Positions 1 through 6,673 of a stretch of 21,371 bases of DNA are shown here, piece by piece. Each line of letters begins with the position of its first letter. Positions within the stretch are counted from its first letter, which is position 1. Both the position numbers and the translations under genes were made by a program. This stretch comes from a virus: positions 1 to 21,371 of the IMG/VR virus record IMGVR_UViG_3300028394_000354; one strand, given 5' to 3'. Under the pieces are notes generated by a model. It was not told the origin of the DNA. It did no database searches and saw only the letters and a program-made list of their open reading frames with translations.

Positions 1-39
1 TAAAATAATCGGCAGTAAATGCTCCTTAATTTGTTTCAT
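1..39 (-). CDS. 5' end of a gene cut by the window edge
   Basis: An ATG at 39-37 opens a frame that stays open to base 1 (13 codons visible, beginning MKQIKEHLLPIIL). It overlaps the 3' end of the preceding 45-residue gene, whose last codons and TAA (28-26) lie inside it. Overlapping stop/start junctions of this kind are common through the window, which supports a real start. The visible residues are a short basic segment followed by a hydrophobic run, as at the start of a small membrane protein. A holin would fit a position after the tail fibre, but 13 residues cannot show that. Confidence 0.4.
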   Translation of the reverse strand, partial: MKQIKEHLLPIIL

Positions 40-163
40 CGTCTTGCAATTTAGCCGCTAATTTGTCAAGTATTTGCGACAAAGCAACCACGTCAGCCAT
101 TTGATATACGCCCGCTTTTACTGCGATTTCAATCGCTTGTTTAATTACGTTTAACTCTTCCAT
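26..163 (-). CDS. Small hypothetical protein (45 aa)
   Basis: A 45-residue, mainly helical, acidic protein (starts MEELNVIKQA, ends QDDETN). The ATG at 163-161 was chosen because it lies 2 nt after the stop of the preceding gene (TAA at 168-166). A longer in-frame start at 208 would overlap that gene by 43 nt. The sequence looks like one or two amphipathic helices with no Cys, no signal peptide and no membrane segment. Its place after the tail fibre suggests a small accessory of the tail or lysis region. No family is recognised. Confidence 0.6.
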   Translation of the reverse strand: MEELNVIKQAIEIAVKAGVYQMADVVALSQILDKLAAKLQDDETN

Positions 164-165
164 TT

Positions 166-417
166 TTAGTATGTTAAAATAGTAATGTTTTTGTCTTTTG
201 CTACGCATTGCTCAACCCAAGTGTTATTCATACCCCAAAGCGCAAACTCGTCATCGGTTAACGTGTAATTCCAATTAGCACACATTAACCCTTCATCGGT
301 TAGTAACTCGTTGTAAGTTGTGCAAGTGGTTGCATCGGTTGCAAAGTTAAGTATTAAAACTTTTAGTGTTGTCGCTTCGCCTGTAAAGGGGAAATTAATC
401 GGTTGAATTTGTGCCAT
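166..417 (-). CDS. Conserved hypothetical protein after the tail fibre (83 aa)
   Basis: An 83-residue protein starting MAQIQPINFPFTGEATTLKV. The first half looks like beta strands (TTLKVLILNFATDATTCTTY). The second half (LTDDEFALWGMNNTWVEQCVA) looks helical with conserved-looking Trp residues. Proteins with this pattern (a strand-rich start, a TTC.TY element, then L..(D/E)EF..WG.(D/N)..(V/Y)E) recur beside tail-fibre genes in Bacteroidota phages, as far as I recall. It begins 6 nt after the fibre gene and ends 2 nt before the next start, so it is probably co-translated with the fibre. A small fibre-associated or chaperone role is possible; nothing in the sequence proves it. Confidence 0.7.
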   Translation of the reverse strand: MAQIQPINFPFTGEATTLKVLILNFATDATTCTTYNELLTDEGLMCANWNYTLTDDEFALWGMNNTWVEQCVAKDKNITILTY

Positions 418-423
418 TTTTAT

Positions 424-2898
424 TTATATTGATGTTATTGTTTCCCAAGTTGATGCGGTTCTTACGCATAATTTTCCAAGTGTTGTATCGTAAACAACCA
501 ATCCCGCAGCGGGTGTAGTTATTGCGTTTTTTTGCGTGGTTGTCATTCTCGGTGGAAGGAAGCCTTGAGTTGTTGAATTTACTGTTAAACGTGCCGAAGC
601 CTCATCAGTATAAGTTCCCCCGTTTTGAATAATAAAATTTCCCGTTGTATTAGTAATACGAGCAAAAGTAATACCTGAATTTGCAAAACTTAAATGTGTA
701 TCAAAAGAGGCAAATACGTTTGAAAAAACGGTATTTTTAAAAAGTCCGTTTGAAAATGGAAATGATGAACTTCCTATATTGTAAGTACTCCCTACCGATG
801 GTAGTATATTCCCAACAACAGTTAATACCCCACTAACCCTCGCCGTGCCGTTTACGTCTAATTTATAGCCTGCGTCGGTTGCAACATTTATAGCGACATT
901 ACCATTTGCAAAAATTCGCATTCTCTCATTTGAATTAGTCCAAAATGCGATTGGATTTGCACCATTTTGGAATAATATTAAACCATTTGAAAATCCTGAG
1001 TCCGAAAGTAACATTGAAGTGTTTGCCCAAGGTGCGTGAGCCGCTGAATGCGCTCTTAAACTTAAACCTCCAACAGCTGAATTAGCAACAACAGTTCCGT
1101 AAGCTAAACTTCCTGTATTTAGATTTCTTGCCCATATTCCATCCGAACCATTAACGCTCGTTTCAACTTGTAATTTCAGAGATGGCGTTGTCGTTCCAAT
1201 CCCTAAACGATTATTCGTATTATCCCAAAATAGTTGAGCATTTGATTGCGCTATTGTCGTGCCATTTGAAAATAAAACGCTGCCGCTTGTTAGTGCGGGA
1301 AGTGTAAATTTGCCGTTAAATGTACTCCAATCAGTAGACGATAAAGCCCCGCGATTTGCAGCCGAAGCCGTTGGTACGTTTAATGTAATTACAGGCGTTG
1401 TTGTGCCTGTTGCAACGCTACTGCTTAAATCCGTTCCGGTAGTGCCTAAAGTCAAAGCCGATACGCTTGTAACAGTTCCGCTACCTTTGCCGTTAAATGT
1501 ACTCCAATCGGTTGAAGATAAAGCCCCACGATTTGTTGCGCTTGCCGTTGGAAGATTAAATGTGTGCGTTGCAGTTGTTGAACTTATAGCAAAATCCGTT
1601 CCGCTTGTGCCTGTTGTAAATGATTGCACTTGCGCAGTCAATCCGTTTAGCGCAGTTAATCCTGTAGAAAATGTTGTAATGACTTCACAAAGGTGTCCGT
1701 TTTCAGTATGTAGTGTAATTGTACGCCCTGAGTGAGTTACATATATTCTTACCGCCAACCTATCGGTAGCTAATAAGGTTGTTTGTGGCACTGCTAACGC
1801 GCTAAAATACGCATCAATTGCCGTTCCGTTTGTAATCCCTTCGGGTGTTGCTGAGTTTGACGCTATTAATGATAAAGTCGTTCCGTTCCACTTGTATAAT
1901 TCAACGTAAAATGATGGACTACCGCCACCGCTTGACGCGCTAAAATAGGTTTCAAAGTTCCAATTACCCGCAGGAATTTCCAATAAATTAGGAACGTTTG
2001 CGTCGGTTATAAATGATTGAATATATCCGTTAGCTGCAATAGTAAAATCAGTTCCCGCCCCTAAAATCGGAGTTCTATCCATCTCTTTAAAAGCAACACC
2101 GCCAAAAGTGCCTTGCGAAACTGAGCCGTTTAAATAAAAAGCCAAAGATGACCCTCCACCTGTTGAAGTTGGGAAGTTTGCAAGTGAGCCATCGCCTCGC
2201 ACGTATTGACTAACAAGGCCCGCGCCTGTAACTTCCAAAGTTCCTGCGCTTGTAATTGGGCTATTTGCTACGCTAAACGCTGATGGCATTGTCAAACCTA
2301 CCGAAGTAACGGAAGCGGGAATATCGGCAGCCGTGATAAACGGATTGATGCCATCCTCGCCATCGTTTGTTAAGTCGCTTGTTAAGGTCGGAATGCTCGG
2401 TGTATTTGATAAATCAGTATAACTGCCACTTGTTGCAACAGTTGCTAAAATAGGCTTATTTAAAATCTGAGCCACTCCACTAGTCGCATTCCAATCGCTA
2501 TTTACTTGGGCCGCTGGTATAGTTGGTTTATTTAAAATCTGAGCCACTCCACTAGTCGCGTTCCAATCGCTATTGACTTGAGGCGTTACATCGGCAGCAG
2601 TTATAAATGGATGCACGCCATCCTCGCCATCGTTTGTTAAGTCGCTCGTTAAAGCTGGAATGCTAGGCTTGTTTTTTATGTAGTCGGGAGCTTGGTCGTC
2701 CGCTTGATCCCAATCGCTTTGCACCTGCTCGCCAATTACGCGGTTGATATTAACCACATAATTATTGGGGTTTGCTATAATTTGCACCTCGTCGACCGCC
2801 GCTTGTACGTTGATGTCGATTGTCTCAACTATAACGGCTGCGTTTACGACGATGTCGTTGATTGTGTCTTGTACTATTATATTAACGTTGTCGGCCAT
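424..2898 (-). CDS. Tail fibre / receptor-binding protein with internal repeats (824 aa)
   Basis: Likely the trimeric tail fibre that contacts the host surface. Residues 1-55 form an acidic, strand-rich attachment region. At 59-79 is a knob-type motif (QVQSDWDQADDQAPDYIKNKP-like), followed by two near-identical 24-residue repeats (107-130 and 131-149) with the core QVNSDWNATSGVAQILNKP, and two copies of LTSDLTNDGEDG (83-94, 172-183). Further on, a motif GALSSTDWSTFNGK occurs twice, 59 residues apart. The distal part contains the fibre-type phrases LGIGTTTPSLKLQVE and YKLDVNGTARVSG. The last about 46 residues (GFLPPRMTTTQKNAITTPAAG onward) are typical of Bacteroidota fibre C-termini. The ATG at 2898, 2 nt after the preceding stop (TAA 2903-2901), is preferred over the in-frame start at 2946, which would overlap that gene. 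The repeats make this a likely site of recombination and host-range change. Confidence 0.85.
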   Translation of the reverse strand: MADNVNIIVQDTINDIVVNAAVIVETIDINVQAAVDEVQIIANPNNYVVNINRVIGEQVQSDWDQADDQAPDYIKNKPSIPALTSDLTNDGEDGVHPFITAADVTPQVNSDWNATSGVAQILNKPTIPAAQVNSDWNATSGVAQILNKPILATVATSGSYTDLSNTPSIPTLTSDLTNDGEDGINPFITAADIPASVTSVGLTMPSAFSVANSPITSAGTLEVTGAGLVSQYVRGDGSLANFPTSTGGGSSLAFYLNGSVSQGTFGGVAFKEMDRTPILGAGTDFTIAANGYIQSFITDANVPNLLEIPAGNWNFETYFSASSGGGSPSFYVELYKWNGTTLSLIASNSATPEGITNGTAIDAYFSALAVPQTTLLATDRLAVRIYVTHSGRTITLHTENGHLCEVITTFSTGLTALNGLTAQVQSFTTGTSGTDFAISSTTATHTFNLPTASATNRGALSSTDWSTFNGKGSGTVTSVSALTLGTTGTDLSSSVATGTTTPVITLNVPTASAANRGALSSTDWSTFNGKFTLPALTSGSVLFSNGTTIAQSNAQLFWDNTNNRLGIGTTTPSLKLQVETSVNGSDGIWARNLNTGSLAYGTVVANSAVGGLSLRAHSAAHAPWANTSMLLSDSGFSNGLILFQNGANPIAFWTNSNERMRIFANGNVAINVATDAGYKLDVNGTARVSGVLTVVGNILPSVGSTYNIGSSSFPFSNGLFKNTVFSNVFASFDTHLSFANSGITFARITNTTGNFIIQNGGTYTDEASARLTVNSTTQGFLPPRMTTTQKNAITTPAAGLVVYDTTLGKLCVRTASTWETITSI
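1312..1563. repeat. Two diverged 75-bp direct repeats in the fibre gene
   Basis: Segments 1312-1386 and 1489-1563 share most of their bases, starting with GCCGTTAAATGTACTCCAAT. They are 177 bp apart, exactly 59 codons, so the reading frame is kept. They encode the two copies of a block containing (A/T)NRGALSSTDWSTFNGK. Confidence 0.85.
2350..2646. repeat. 30-bp identical direct repeats flanking the knob repeats
   Basis: A 30-base segment starting GCCATCCTCGCCATCG is found at 2350-2379 and 2617-2646. It encodes the two LTSDLTNDGEDG copies. The copies lie on either side of the 53-bp repeat pair, so recombination between them would remove both knob repeats in frame (267 bp, 89 codons). Confidence 0.85.
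2456..2580. repeat. Tandem 53-bp near-identical repeats in the fibre gene
   Basis: Segments 2456-2508 and 2528-2580 are identical except for two bases (A/G at the Cys/Arg-type third position region and T/G near the end). The period is 72 bp, exactly 24 codons, so unequal exchange would add or remove whole repeat units without a frameshift. They encode the repeated QVNSDWNATSGVAQILNKP block. Confidence 0.9.
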
Positions 2899-2900
2899 GC

Positions 2901-3224
2901 TTATCGTGTAATATCGTCGGTTACTGTAAAGAGTCCACTTATCCAAGTATCAACCTCGCCGCTATCTTGAGTGATTTGTATATCGTATCGATACGAGCAG
3001 GCTTGAATATCTATGATTTGCTCATCAATACAAAACTCGCCGTTAACCGCGTCAAAAATAGTGATTGGCACCTCAAGGGCAACAACTCCCCCTGGCTCTT
3101 TTCTAAGCTGCATTTTAACGTCTGCGCCTGTAAGGTTGAGAGCTACGTCGTTAACGTTTATTTGGAAGTCCGTTTGTTTGAAAGTGTCCCCTCTTTTGGT
3201 CGTGAAATTTAATGTCGATGCCAT
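2901..3224 (-). CDS. BppU-N-like beta-sandwich tail/baseplate protein (107 aa)
   Basis: A 107-residue all-beta protein. The layout resembles the N-terminal domain of BppU-type upper baseplate proteins: a start with TTKRGDTF, then a LNLTGADVKMQLRK strand pair, a G-x-F-x-I turn (VNGEFCIDEQ), a Y-x-Y-D-I-Q-I strand (SYRYDIQIT) and a closing GLFTVTDDITR strand. In phages such domains are used to attach fibres or receptor-binding proteins to the tail tip. The gene sits immediately before the fibre gene (2 nt between stop and start), which fits an adaptor role. The fold call is by pattern only; sequence identity to known BppU is likely low. Confidence 0.6.
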   Translation of the reverse strand: MASTLNFTTKRGDTFKQTDFQINVNDVALNLTGADVKMQLRKEPGGVVALEVPITIFDAVNGEFCIDEQIIDIQACSYRYDIQITQDSGEVDTWISGLFTVTDDITR

Positions 3225-3285
3225 TTTTTAAAAATAGTTTTAATTTTTTGATGTTCTCCTCAGTTCGTTTGTCTACTTTTCTCAT
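3151..3285 (-). CDS. Candidate small overlapping ORF (44 aa)
   Basis: After the connector-like gene stops (TAA 3291-3289) there is an ATG 3 nt further on (3285-3283). It opens a 44-codon frame starting MRKVDKRTEENIKKLKLFLK. The ORF is strongly basic, with a likely helix at the start. It overlaps the first 74 nt of the BppU-N-like gene in another frame. The stop-to-ATG spacing is like that at other junctions here, and the ORF would otherwise be the only explanation for the 64-nt gap. Against it: the long overlap, the short length and no family match. It may be only a leader that couples translation. Confidence 0.3.
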   Translation of the reverse strand: MRKVDKRTEENIKKLKLFLKNGIDIKFHDQKRGHFQTNGLPNKR

Positions 3286-3288
3286 ATT

Positions 3289-3798
3289 TTAGTAAGGTCG
3301 ATCAAGCCACCATTTGCCACAAATCAAACGTGAACGCAAAGGGTTGACGATATTATTGGAATTACTTACATACTCAGGCAAATGAAATCTATTTAGCCAG
3401 CGCAACATACGGTCTTGATACATTTCGCTTTTTAATCGCATATTATTTACCAAATAGTCGACTTCGGTTTTGTCAATTGCCACCGAATTGTCGGGTTGAG
3501 ACTTAAATATACCGTTATTGTTTACTTTGTATGCCCCAATTAGGAGGTATTCTACCGCGCTTGCAGCGATTAAAAATGGTTTGATGTAATCTTCGTACAA
3601 AATCAAATAATCGTCGATTAAATCGTCGTTATCGAAGTCATCGCAAATTTTATTGTATAGCGTTTCTCCTAAAATCTCCTCAAGCCTTGTTCTTTGGGCA
3701 TCGGCTATGCAGGGAATATATAAATCGATATCAATATTGCCCCCTAATAGAGTGTTTTTTGTGAGTTCGTTTTCTTTTAAAAGTATAATAGTTGCCAT
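3289..3798 (-). CDS. Head-tail connector-like protein (169 aa)
   Basis: A mostly helical 169-residue protein starting MATIILLKENELTKNTLLGG. It contains an ILGETLYNKICDDF segment, a YIKPFLIAASAVEYLL helix and a C-terminal stretch with YQDRMLRWLNRFHLPEY. Proteins of this shape (including the DUF6712 type, as far as I recall) sit next to portal genes in Bacteroidota phages and are thought to be head completion or adaptor proteins, the role played by gp15/gp6-like connectors elsewhere. The start at 3798 is chosen because it forms a TAATG overlap with the portal stop (TAA 3800-3798). An upstream in-frame ATG at 3828 would overlap the portal by 31 nt. Translational coupling to the portal is likely. 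Confidence 0.6.
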   Translation of the reverse strand: MATIILLKENELTKNTLLGGNIDIDLYIPCIADAQRTRLEEILGETLYNKICDDFDNDDLIDDYLILYEDYIKPFLIAASAVEYLLIGAYKVNNNGIFKSQPDNSVAIDKTEVDYLVNNMRLKSEMYQDRMLRWLNRFHLPEYVSNSNNIVNPLRSRLICGKWWLDRPY

Positions 3799-5702
3799 TA
3801 TTGACGATAGTTTGGAGTTAATGACCAAAAATTGTTTGACTCAGACGCGGTTTGTGCAACTTGTGGCTCGTTTTGTTGCCATTGTGCCATTGGTCGGTCG
3901 GCAGGATCAAGGTCTAAAATCATTTTTCGTGCCTCGTTTACGCTTATTTGTTTGTTATTTCGACGCAAATATATTTTTCTCATCCAAAAATGATTGCAAT
4001 TTACGCCACCTTTATAGAGCCAAATGCTATAATCGTCTGCGCCTTGTGGGCCAAATCCTTTATTCACGCCTTTGGAGCCTGCAATAGTGATGTCCTCTTT
4101 GCGATAGGTACGCCCTGCGCTTACCATTTTTTGGCAAAAGTCACGCTCGGCACCTAAACTGCCCTCGTATGTATAGCGTATTTTAAATAGACTTGTGTCT
4201 TGCTCGCTTGTCACGTTTGGGAAACTTGCAAACGACTTGGCTAAACTCAAAGTTATTTCGTTAATTTCTAAATCTCCTCTAACTGGTATAGCATCAACCT
4301 CAACCCACTCATCCTCGTCTACAATTTCGCCCATCTCAATAAGCGCGTCTGCAACTTCGGAAAGTCTGTTGTCATCTTTTGAGCAACAAACGTGTTGAGT
4401 TAATTGCGTAACCGCTGCGGCCTGTTGCGGATTGAATAATGCTTGGGCTACTTGCGCTGGAATGTTTAAGAATTGAACTAAGAAAACAATCGCTTGCTCG
4501 GTTGTTAAAATACCCTCACGAACTTTGGCGAATATTTCAATTGCTGAAGTAATTTGCGCACCGTTGTAAGAAACTGCCGCGTCGCTTGTTGCTTTGTCTA
4601 TTCCTGTTGCAGTAGCAACTACATCCTCAGCTCTTAAGCTCTCAAATTGTAAGTCCAAAGTAATTCCGTTAACGGCAAAAATCTCCATCAATCCATCGAG
4701 TATAATCTCTTGCTTTGGCTTGATTACATTAATCATTAACTCCTCAAATCCTACTCTAATTTCGTCAGCCGTAGAACTAAATCCTTTTGAGGACGAAATC
4801 CCCACAAGCATTTGAGACGTCAATTTGTGAGCCGTGCAAATTTGCTGTCTTGACTCTTCGCTTAAATATGCATATTGTTGATGCGCGTCGCTAACCTCCA
4901 AAGCGGAGATTGTGATTTCGCTATCTTTGTTATCGTTCCAATTTAAAAAGAATGCGCCCGCGTTTTGTGAGCCTGTTAAGTGGTTACGGATTTGGCGTGT
5001 ATTCTCTTGGATTGTCTCAATTGACTCTTGGACTCCAGCGTTCATATTAATTATGTGGCCAAAGCTCAACCCGTTTTGAATGTGGTTGATTGAGTAGTTA
5101 CTAATTTCCTCCTCCATACGCGCCCAACTAATCCCCGAAACGTACGAAGGGTTGCTATAATAAAATTGCCCAACTTGGTAATCGCGAATGATGTAAATCT
5201 CGGAGCGTTCGCCCATGCCATCGCCAAAACCAAACGCGTCCATGCGCTCGGGCTTGTATTTGTTTACGTTTGAAAAGTCGTAGCTATAATAATATCCAGT
5301 TATATCGCCCTCCTCGTTTGCAACTTCGGGAGCAATTCGTTGTTTGGCTACGTGAAAGCATCTTTGTATTTTGCCGTTTACATATTTTAACTCGAGTGAA
5401 GCCTCGCCAAACATCTCGAAATCCTTGCAAATTTTACGCAAATCTTTTTTAGACAATAGAGATATAATCGCGGCCCATTCGCTTGGCTTGCGTGCTTTGT
5501 CTTTTGAGTTCAATCCTTTACCATAAATGAACTGCGAATAACTGTCAATGATAGCCGAATTTGTAGGCGATCCGTTATAGGCGTCAATTATGACTTGATA
5601 AAACGAGTTTTTTTCTCCATTTAATACCCACTTTTTACCGCTTACCTCTTTAATCTCGGGGCGTATGTAATTCGATAGGTTTATAATTTGTAATTTTTCC
5701 AT
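3798..5702 (-). CDS. Portal protein with a C-terminal fused domain (634 aa)
   Basis: The portal forms the dodecameric ring at the capsid vertex through which DNA is packaged and the tail attaches. Residues 1-430 have the portal pattern: an N-terminal clip/wing region (Y..SPTNSAIIDSYSQFIYGKG at about 42-63), IPxx-like beta segments around 115-190, and a long helical stretch 190-345 (including SKGFSSTADEIRVGFEEL, about 305-322) matching the stem helix region. After a Q/A-rich linker (about 415-436) and a CC pair (439-440), residues about 500-580 form a second domain with DFC (C523), YRKEDI, a GFGPQGADDYSIWLYKGG turn and CNHFW (C569, H571, W573). That domain looks like a minor-head-protein (MuF-like) or metal-binding module; its identity is uncertain. 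The gene starts 3 nt after its upstream neighbour and shares a TAATG with the connector gene. Confidence 0.8.
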   Translation of the reverse strand: MEKLQIINLSNYIRPEIKEVSGKKWVLNGEKNSFYQVIIDAYNGSPTNSAIIDSYSQFIYGKGLNSKDKARKPSEWAAIISLLSKKDLRKICKDFEMFGEASLELKYVNGKIQRCFHVAKQRIAPEVANEEGDITGYYYSYDFSNVNKYKPERMDAFGFGDGMGERSEIYIIRDYQVGQFYYSNPSYVSGISWARMEEEISNYSINHIQNGLSFGHIINMNAGVQESIETIQENTRQIRNHLTGSQNAGAFFLNWNDNKDSEITISALEVSDAHQQYAYLSEESRQQICTAHKLTSQMLVGISSSKGFSSTADEIRVGFEELMINVIKPKQEIILDGLMEIFAVNGITLDLQFESLRAEDVVATATGIDKATSDAAVSYNGAQITSAIEIFAKVREGILTTEQAIVFLVQFLNIPAQVAQALFNPQQAAAVTQLTQHVCCSKDDNRLSEVADALIEMGEIVDEDEWVEVDAIPVRGDLEINEITLSLAKSFASFPNVTSEQDTSLFKIRYTYEGSLGAERDFCQKMVSAGRTYRKEDITIAGSKGVNKGFGPQGADDYSIWLYKGGVNCNHFWMRKIYLRRNNKQISVNEARKMILDLDPADRPMAQWQQNEPQVAQTASESNNFWSLTPNYRQ

Positions 5703-5705
5703 AAA

Positions 5706-6014
5706 TTATACTTTTAAAACTCCTTTATTGAGTTCAAAATTCTCTAAGTCGGTTTGTGAAGTAGCATAAGCCTTGCCTCTATATATTAAATTGTCATCCT
5801 CGTTGATTGTAACCTCAAACGATTGCCCTTCGGTCATGATTGGCACGCTAAAAACTAATATTAAAACGTTGTTTTGGTAGTAAACGCCAGTAAGGGAAAT
5901 TTCGTGAGTAATATCTTTGGTCTCGTCACGTAAAAAAAACGTGATTACGCCACTATTATAGCCTCTCGGAATACAACGAAATTGATAAGGCGCAGTTAAA
6001 TTGAATATCCACAT
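5706..6014 (-). CDS. Small beta-rich structural protein of unknown function (102 aa)
   Basis: A 102-residue, strand-rich protein (MWIFNLTAPYQFRCI at the start). It contains a GVITFFLRDETKDITHEISL hairpin, a VLILVFSVPIMTEGQSFEVTI strand pair and a closing IYRGKAYATSQTDLENFELN. The pattern 'YRGK.(F/Y)AT.Q' occurs in small proteins encoded next to portals in Bacteroidota phages, as far as I recall; their function is unknown. An immunoglobulin-like decoration or connector protein is possible. It is the first gene after the hairpin at 6047-6074 and carries one of the three conserved boxes 5 nt before its ATG, so it probably opens a transcription unit that continues into the portal (3 nt spacing). 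Confidence 0.65.
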   Translation of the reverse strand: MWIFNLTAPYQFRCIPRGYNSGVITFFLRDETKDITHEISLTGVYYQNNVLILVFSVPIMTEGQSFEVTINEDDNLIYRGKAYATSQTDLENFELNKGVLKV

Positions 6015-6019
6015 ACTAT

Positions 6020-6033
6020 TATAACTGATTTTT
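6020..6033 (-). promoter_or_regulatory. Conserved leader box, copy 3 (before the portal unit)
   Basis: TATAACTGATTTTT on the plus strand, identical to copies at 8677-8690 and 15850-15863, exactly 5 nt from the ATG at 6014. Flanking bases upstream are also similar (an ACAAAACAA-type run on the minus strand). In this copy the element continues to a perfect TATAAT on the minus strand. It may be a phage promoter giving a near-leaderless transcript, or a translation-enhancing leader. Confidence 0.6.
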
Positions 6034-6046
6034 ATTGTTTTGTAAC

Positions 6047-6074
6047 AAAAAACGCCCCAATAAGGAGCGTTTTT
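6047..6074 (-). terminator. Rho-independent terminator after the tail-tube gene
   Basis: Arms 6052-6058 and 6064-6070 with a 5-nt loop form a 7-bp stem, extended by A/T pairs and followed on the minus strand by a T6 run. One position is a C-A mismatch as plus-strand RNA but a U-G wobble as minus-strand RNA, so the hairpin is built for minus-strand transcripts. It lies 22 nt after the 6096 gene end. Confidence 0.75.
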
Positions 6075-6095
6075 AGAACAAAACTATGAAAGAAT

Positions 6096-6620
6096 TTAAG
6101 AAACAACAACGTTTGAAACCAAAGCTTTTAAGGCCGTAATCATTCCACTTGTTAAAAATGGAGATAAATTAGACTGTTCCGATGCGATGGTCAAGGTGTA
6201 ACCACTTAGGTCTGCACCTGCTCCGCCGCTCACTTTTGTGCAGTTTGACATAGTACCATTTGTGGCACCAATTAACATAATATTTCCGTTGTAGTCTTCA
6301 ACGAAAACTTGAGGGCGTCCAGCGCAAATAAGTTGTACTTGAGCTTGTAAGTCAGCCGACAATTTTGGAAGTGTAACCGCCAAAGATTGGGCGTTTACAA
6401 ATGTTCCGTTGTCTTCCGAACTTGTACCAGTTTCGGTTAAAGCGTTTGTAGTCGCTTTTACCTCGTATTGAAACACCTCGTCGAGTGTTCCGAGATCGGT
6501 CAATTCTTGAGCTGCAATCGTGTAACCGTAGTCGGCAAAATTTGCAAAATACAAATTTTTAATTCCGCCACGCTGGTCACGGCATCCAAGTAATTTTCCC
6601 GCTGAAATTAAACAGGCCAT
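6096..6620 (-). CDS. Probable major tail (tube) protein (174 aa)
   Basis: A 174-residue protein starting MACLISAGKLLGCRDQRGGI. The features are a C-rich start (C3, C13), then KNLYFANFADYGYTI, a beta strand pair around FQYEVKATTNALTETGTSSE, a helical LPKLSADLQAQVQLI segment and a closing strand-rich region (QVFVEDYNGNIMLIGATNGTMSN...GYTLTIASEQ). This order (GGIK.(V/L)YF at the start, a TENGT(F/V)-like phrase, 'VEDNNG...G..NG' and a final strand 'LTF.(A/S)') matches small structural proteins beside capsid genes in Bacteroidota phages, often labelled tail protein. A tail-tube function is my best guess; a second head protein is the alternative. The gene stands alone between two hairpins (6640-6661 upstream, 6047-6074 downstream), as suits a protein needed in many copies. 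Confidence 0.55.
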   Translation of the reverse strand: MACLISAGKLLGCRDQRGGIKNLYFANFADYGYTIAAQELTDLGTLDEVFQYEVKATTNALTETGTSSEDNGTFVNAQSLAVTLPKLSADLQAQVQLICAGRPQVFVEDYNGNIMLIGATNGTMSNCTKVSGGAGADLSGYTLTIASEQSNLSPFLTSGMITALKALVSNVVVS

Positions 6621-6639
6621 ATATTTTTAGGTATTTAAA

Positions 6640-6661
6640 ACCGCCCGAGTTAACGAGCGGT
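6640..6661 (-). terminator. Hairpin between the capsid and tail-tube genes
   Basis: Arms 6640-6647 and 6654-6661 with a 6-nt loop form an 8-bp GC-rich stem, with one U-G wobble in minus-strand RNA (a C-A mismatch on the plus strand). It is followed by TTTT-like bases on the minus strand (AAAA at 6637-6640, partly in the stem), so it may be a weak or partial terminator or an RNA-processing/stability element. It starts 12 nt after the capsid stop. Confidence 0.55.
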
Positions 6662-6673
6662 CTTTATTAGTAT

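Noticed and set aside
1259-1735. 158-codon open frame on the plus strand
   Set aside because: It lies antisense to the repetitive fibre gene. Its Pro/Val-rich, repetitive composition mirrors the fibre repeats and it has no leader or family features.
2350-2646. CRISPR array
   Set aside because: The repeats are few, of unequal spacing, lie within an open frame and keep codon phase. No cas genes are present.
3653-4087. 144-codon open frame on the plus strand
   Set aside because: Antisense to the connector and portal genes; strange composition and no start context.
6020-6033. Host-type (TAnnTTTG) promoter in the conserved boxes
   Set aside because: None of the three boxes contains or is followed by TAnnTTTG, so they are not ordinary Bacteroidota promoters.
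6086-6136. 16-codon plus-strand ORF starting MKEFKKQQ
   Set aside because: Too short, antisense to the tail-tube gene, and placed just after the hairpin by chance.
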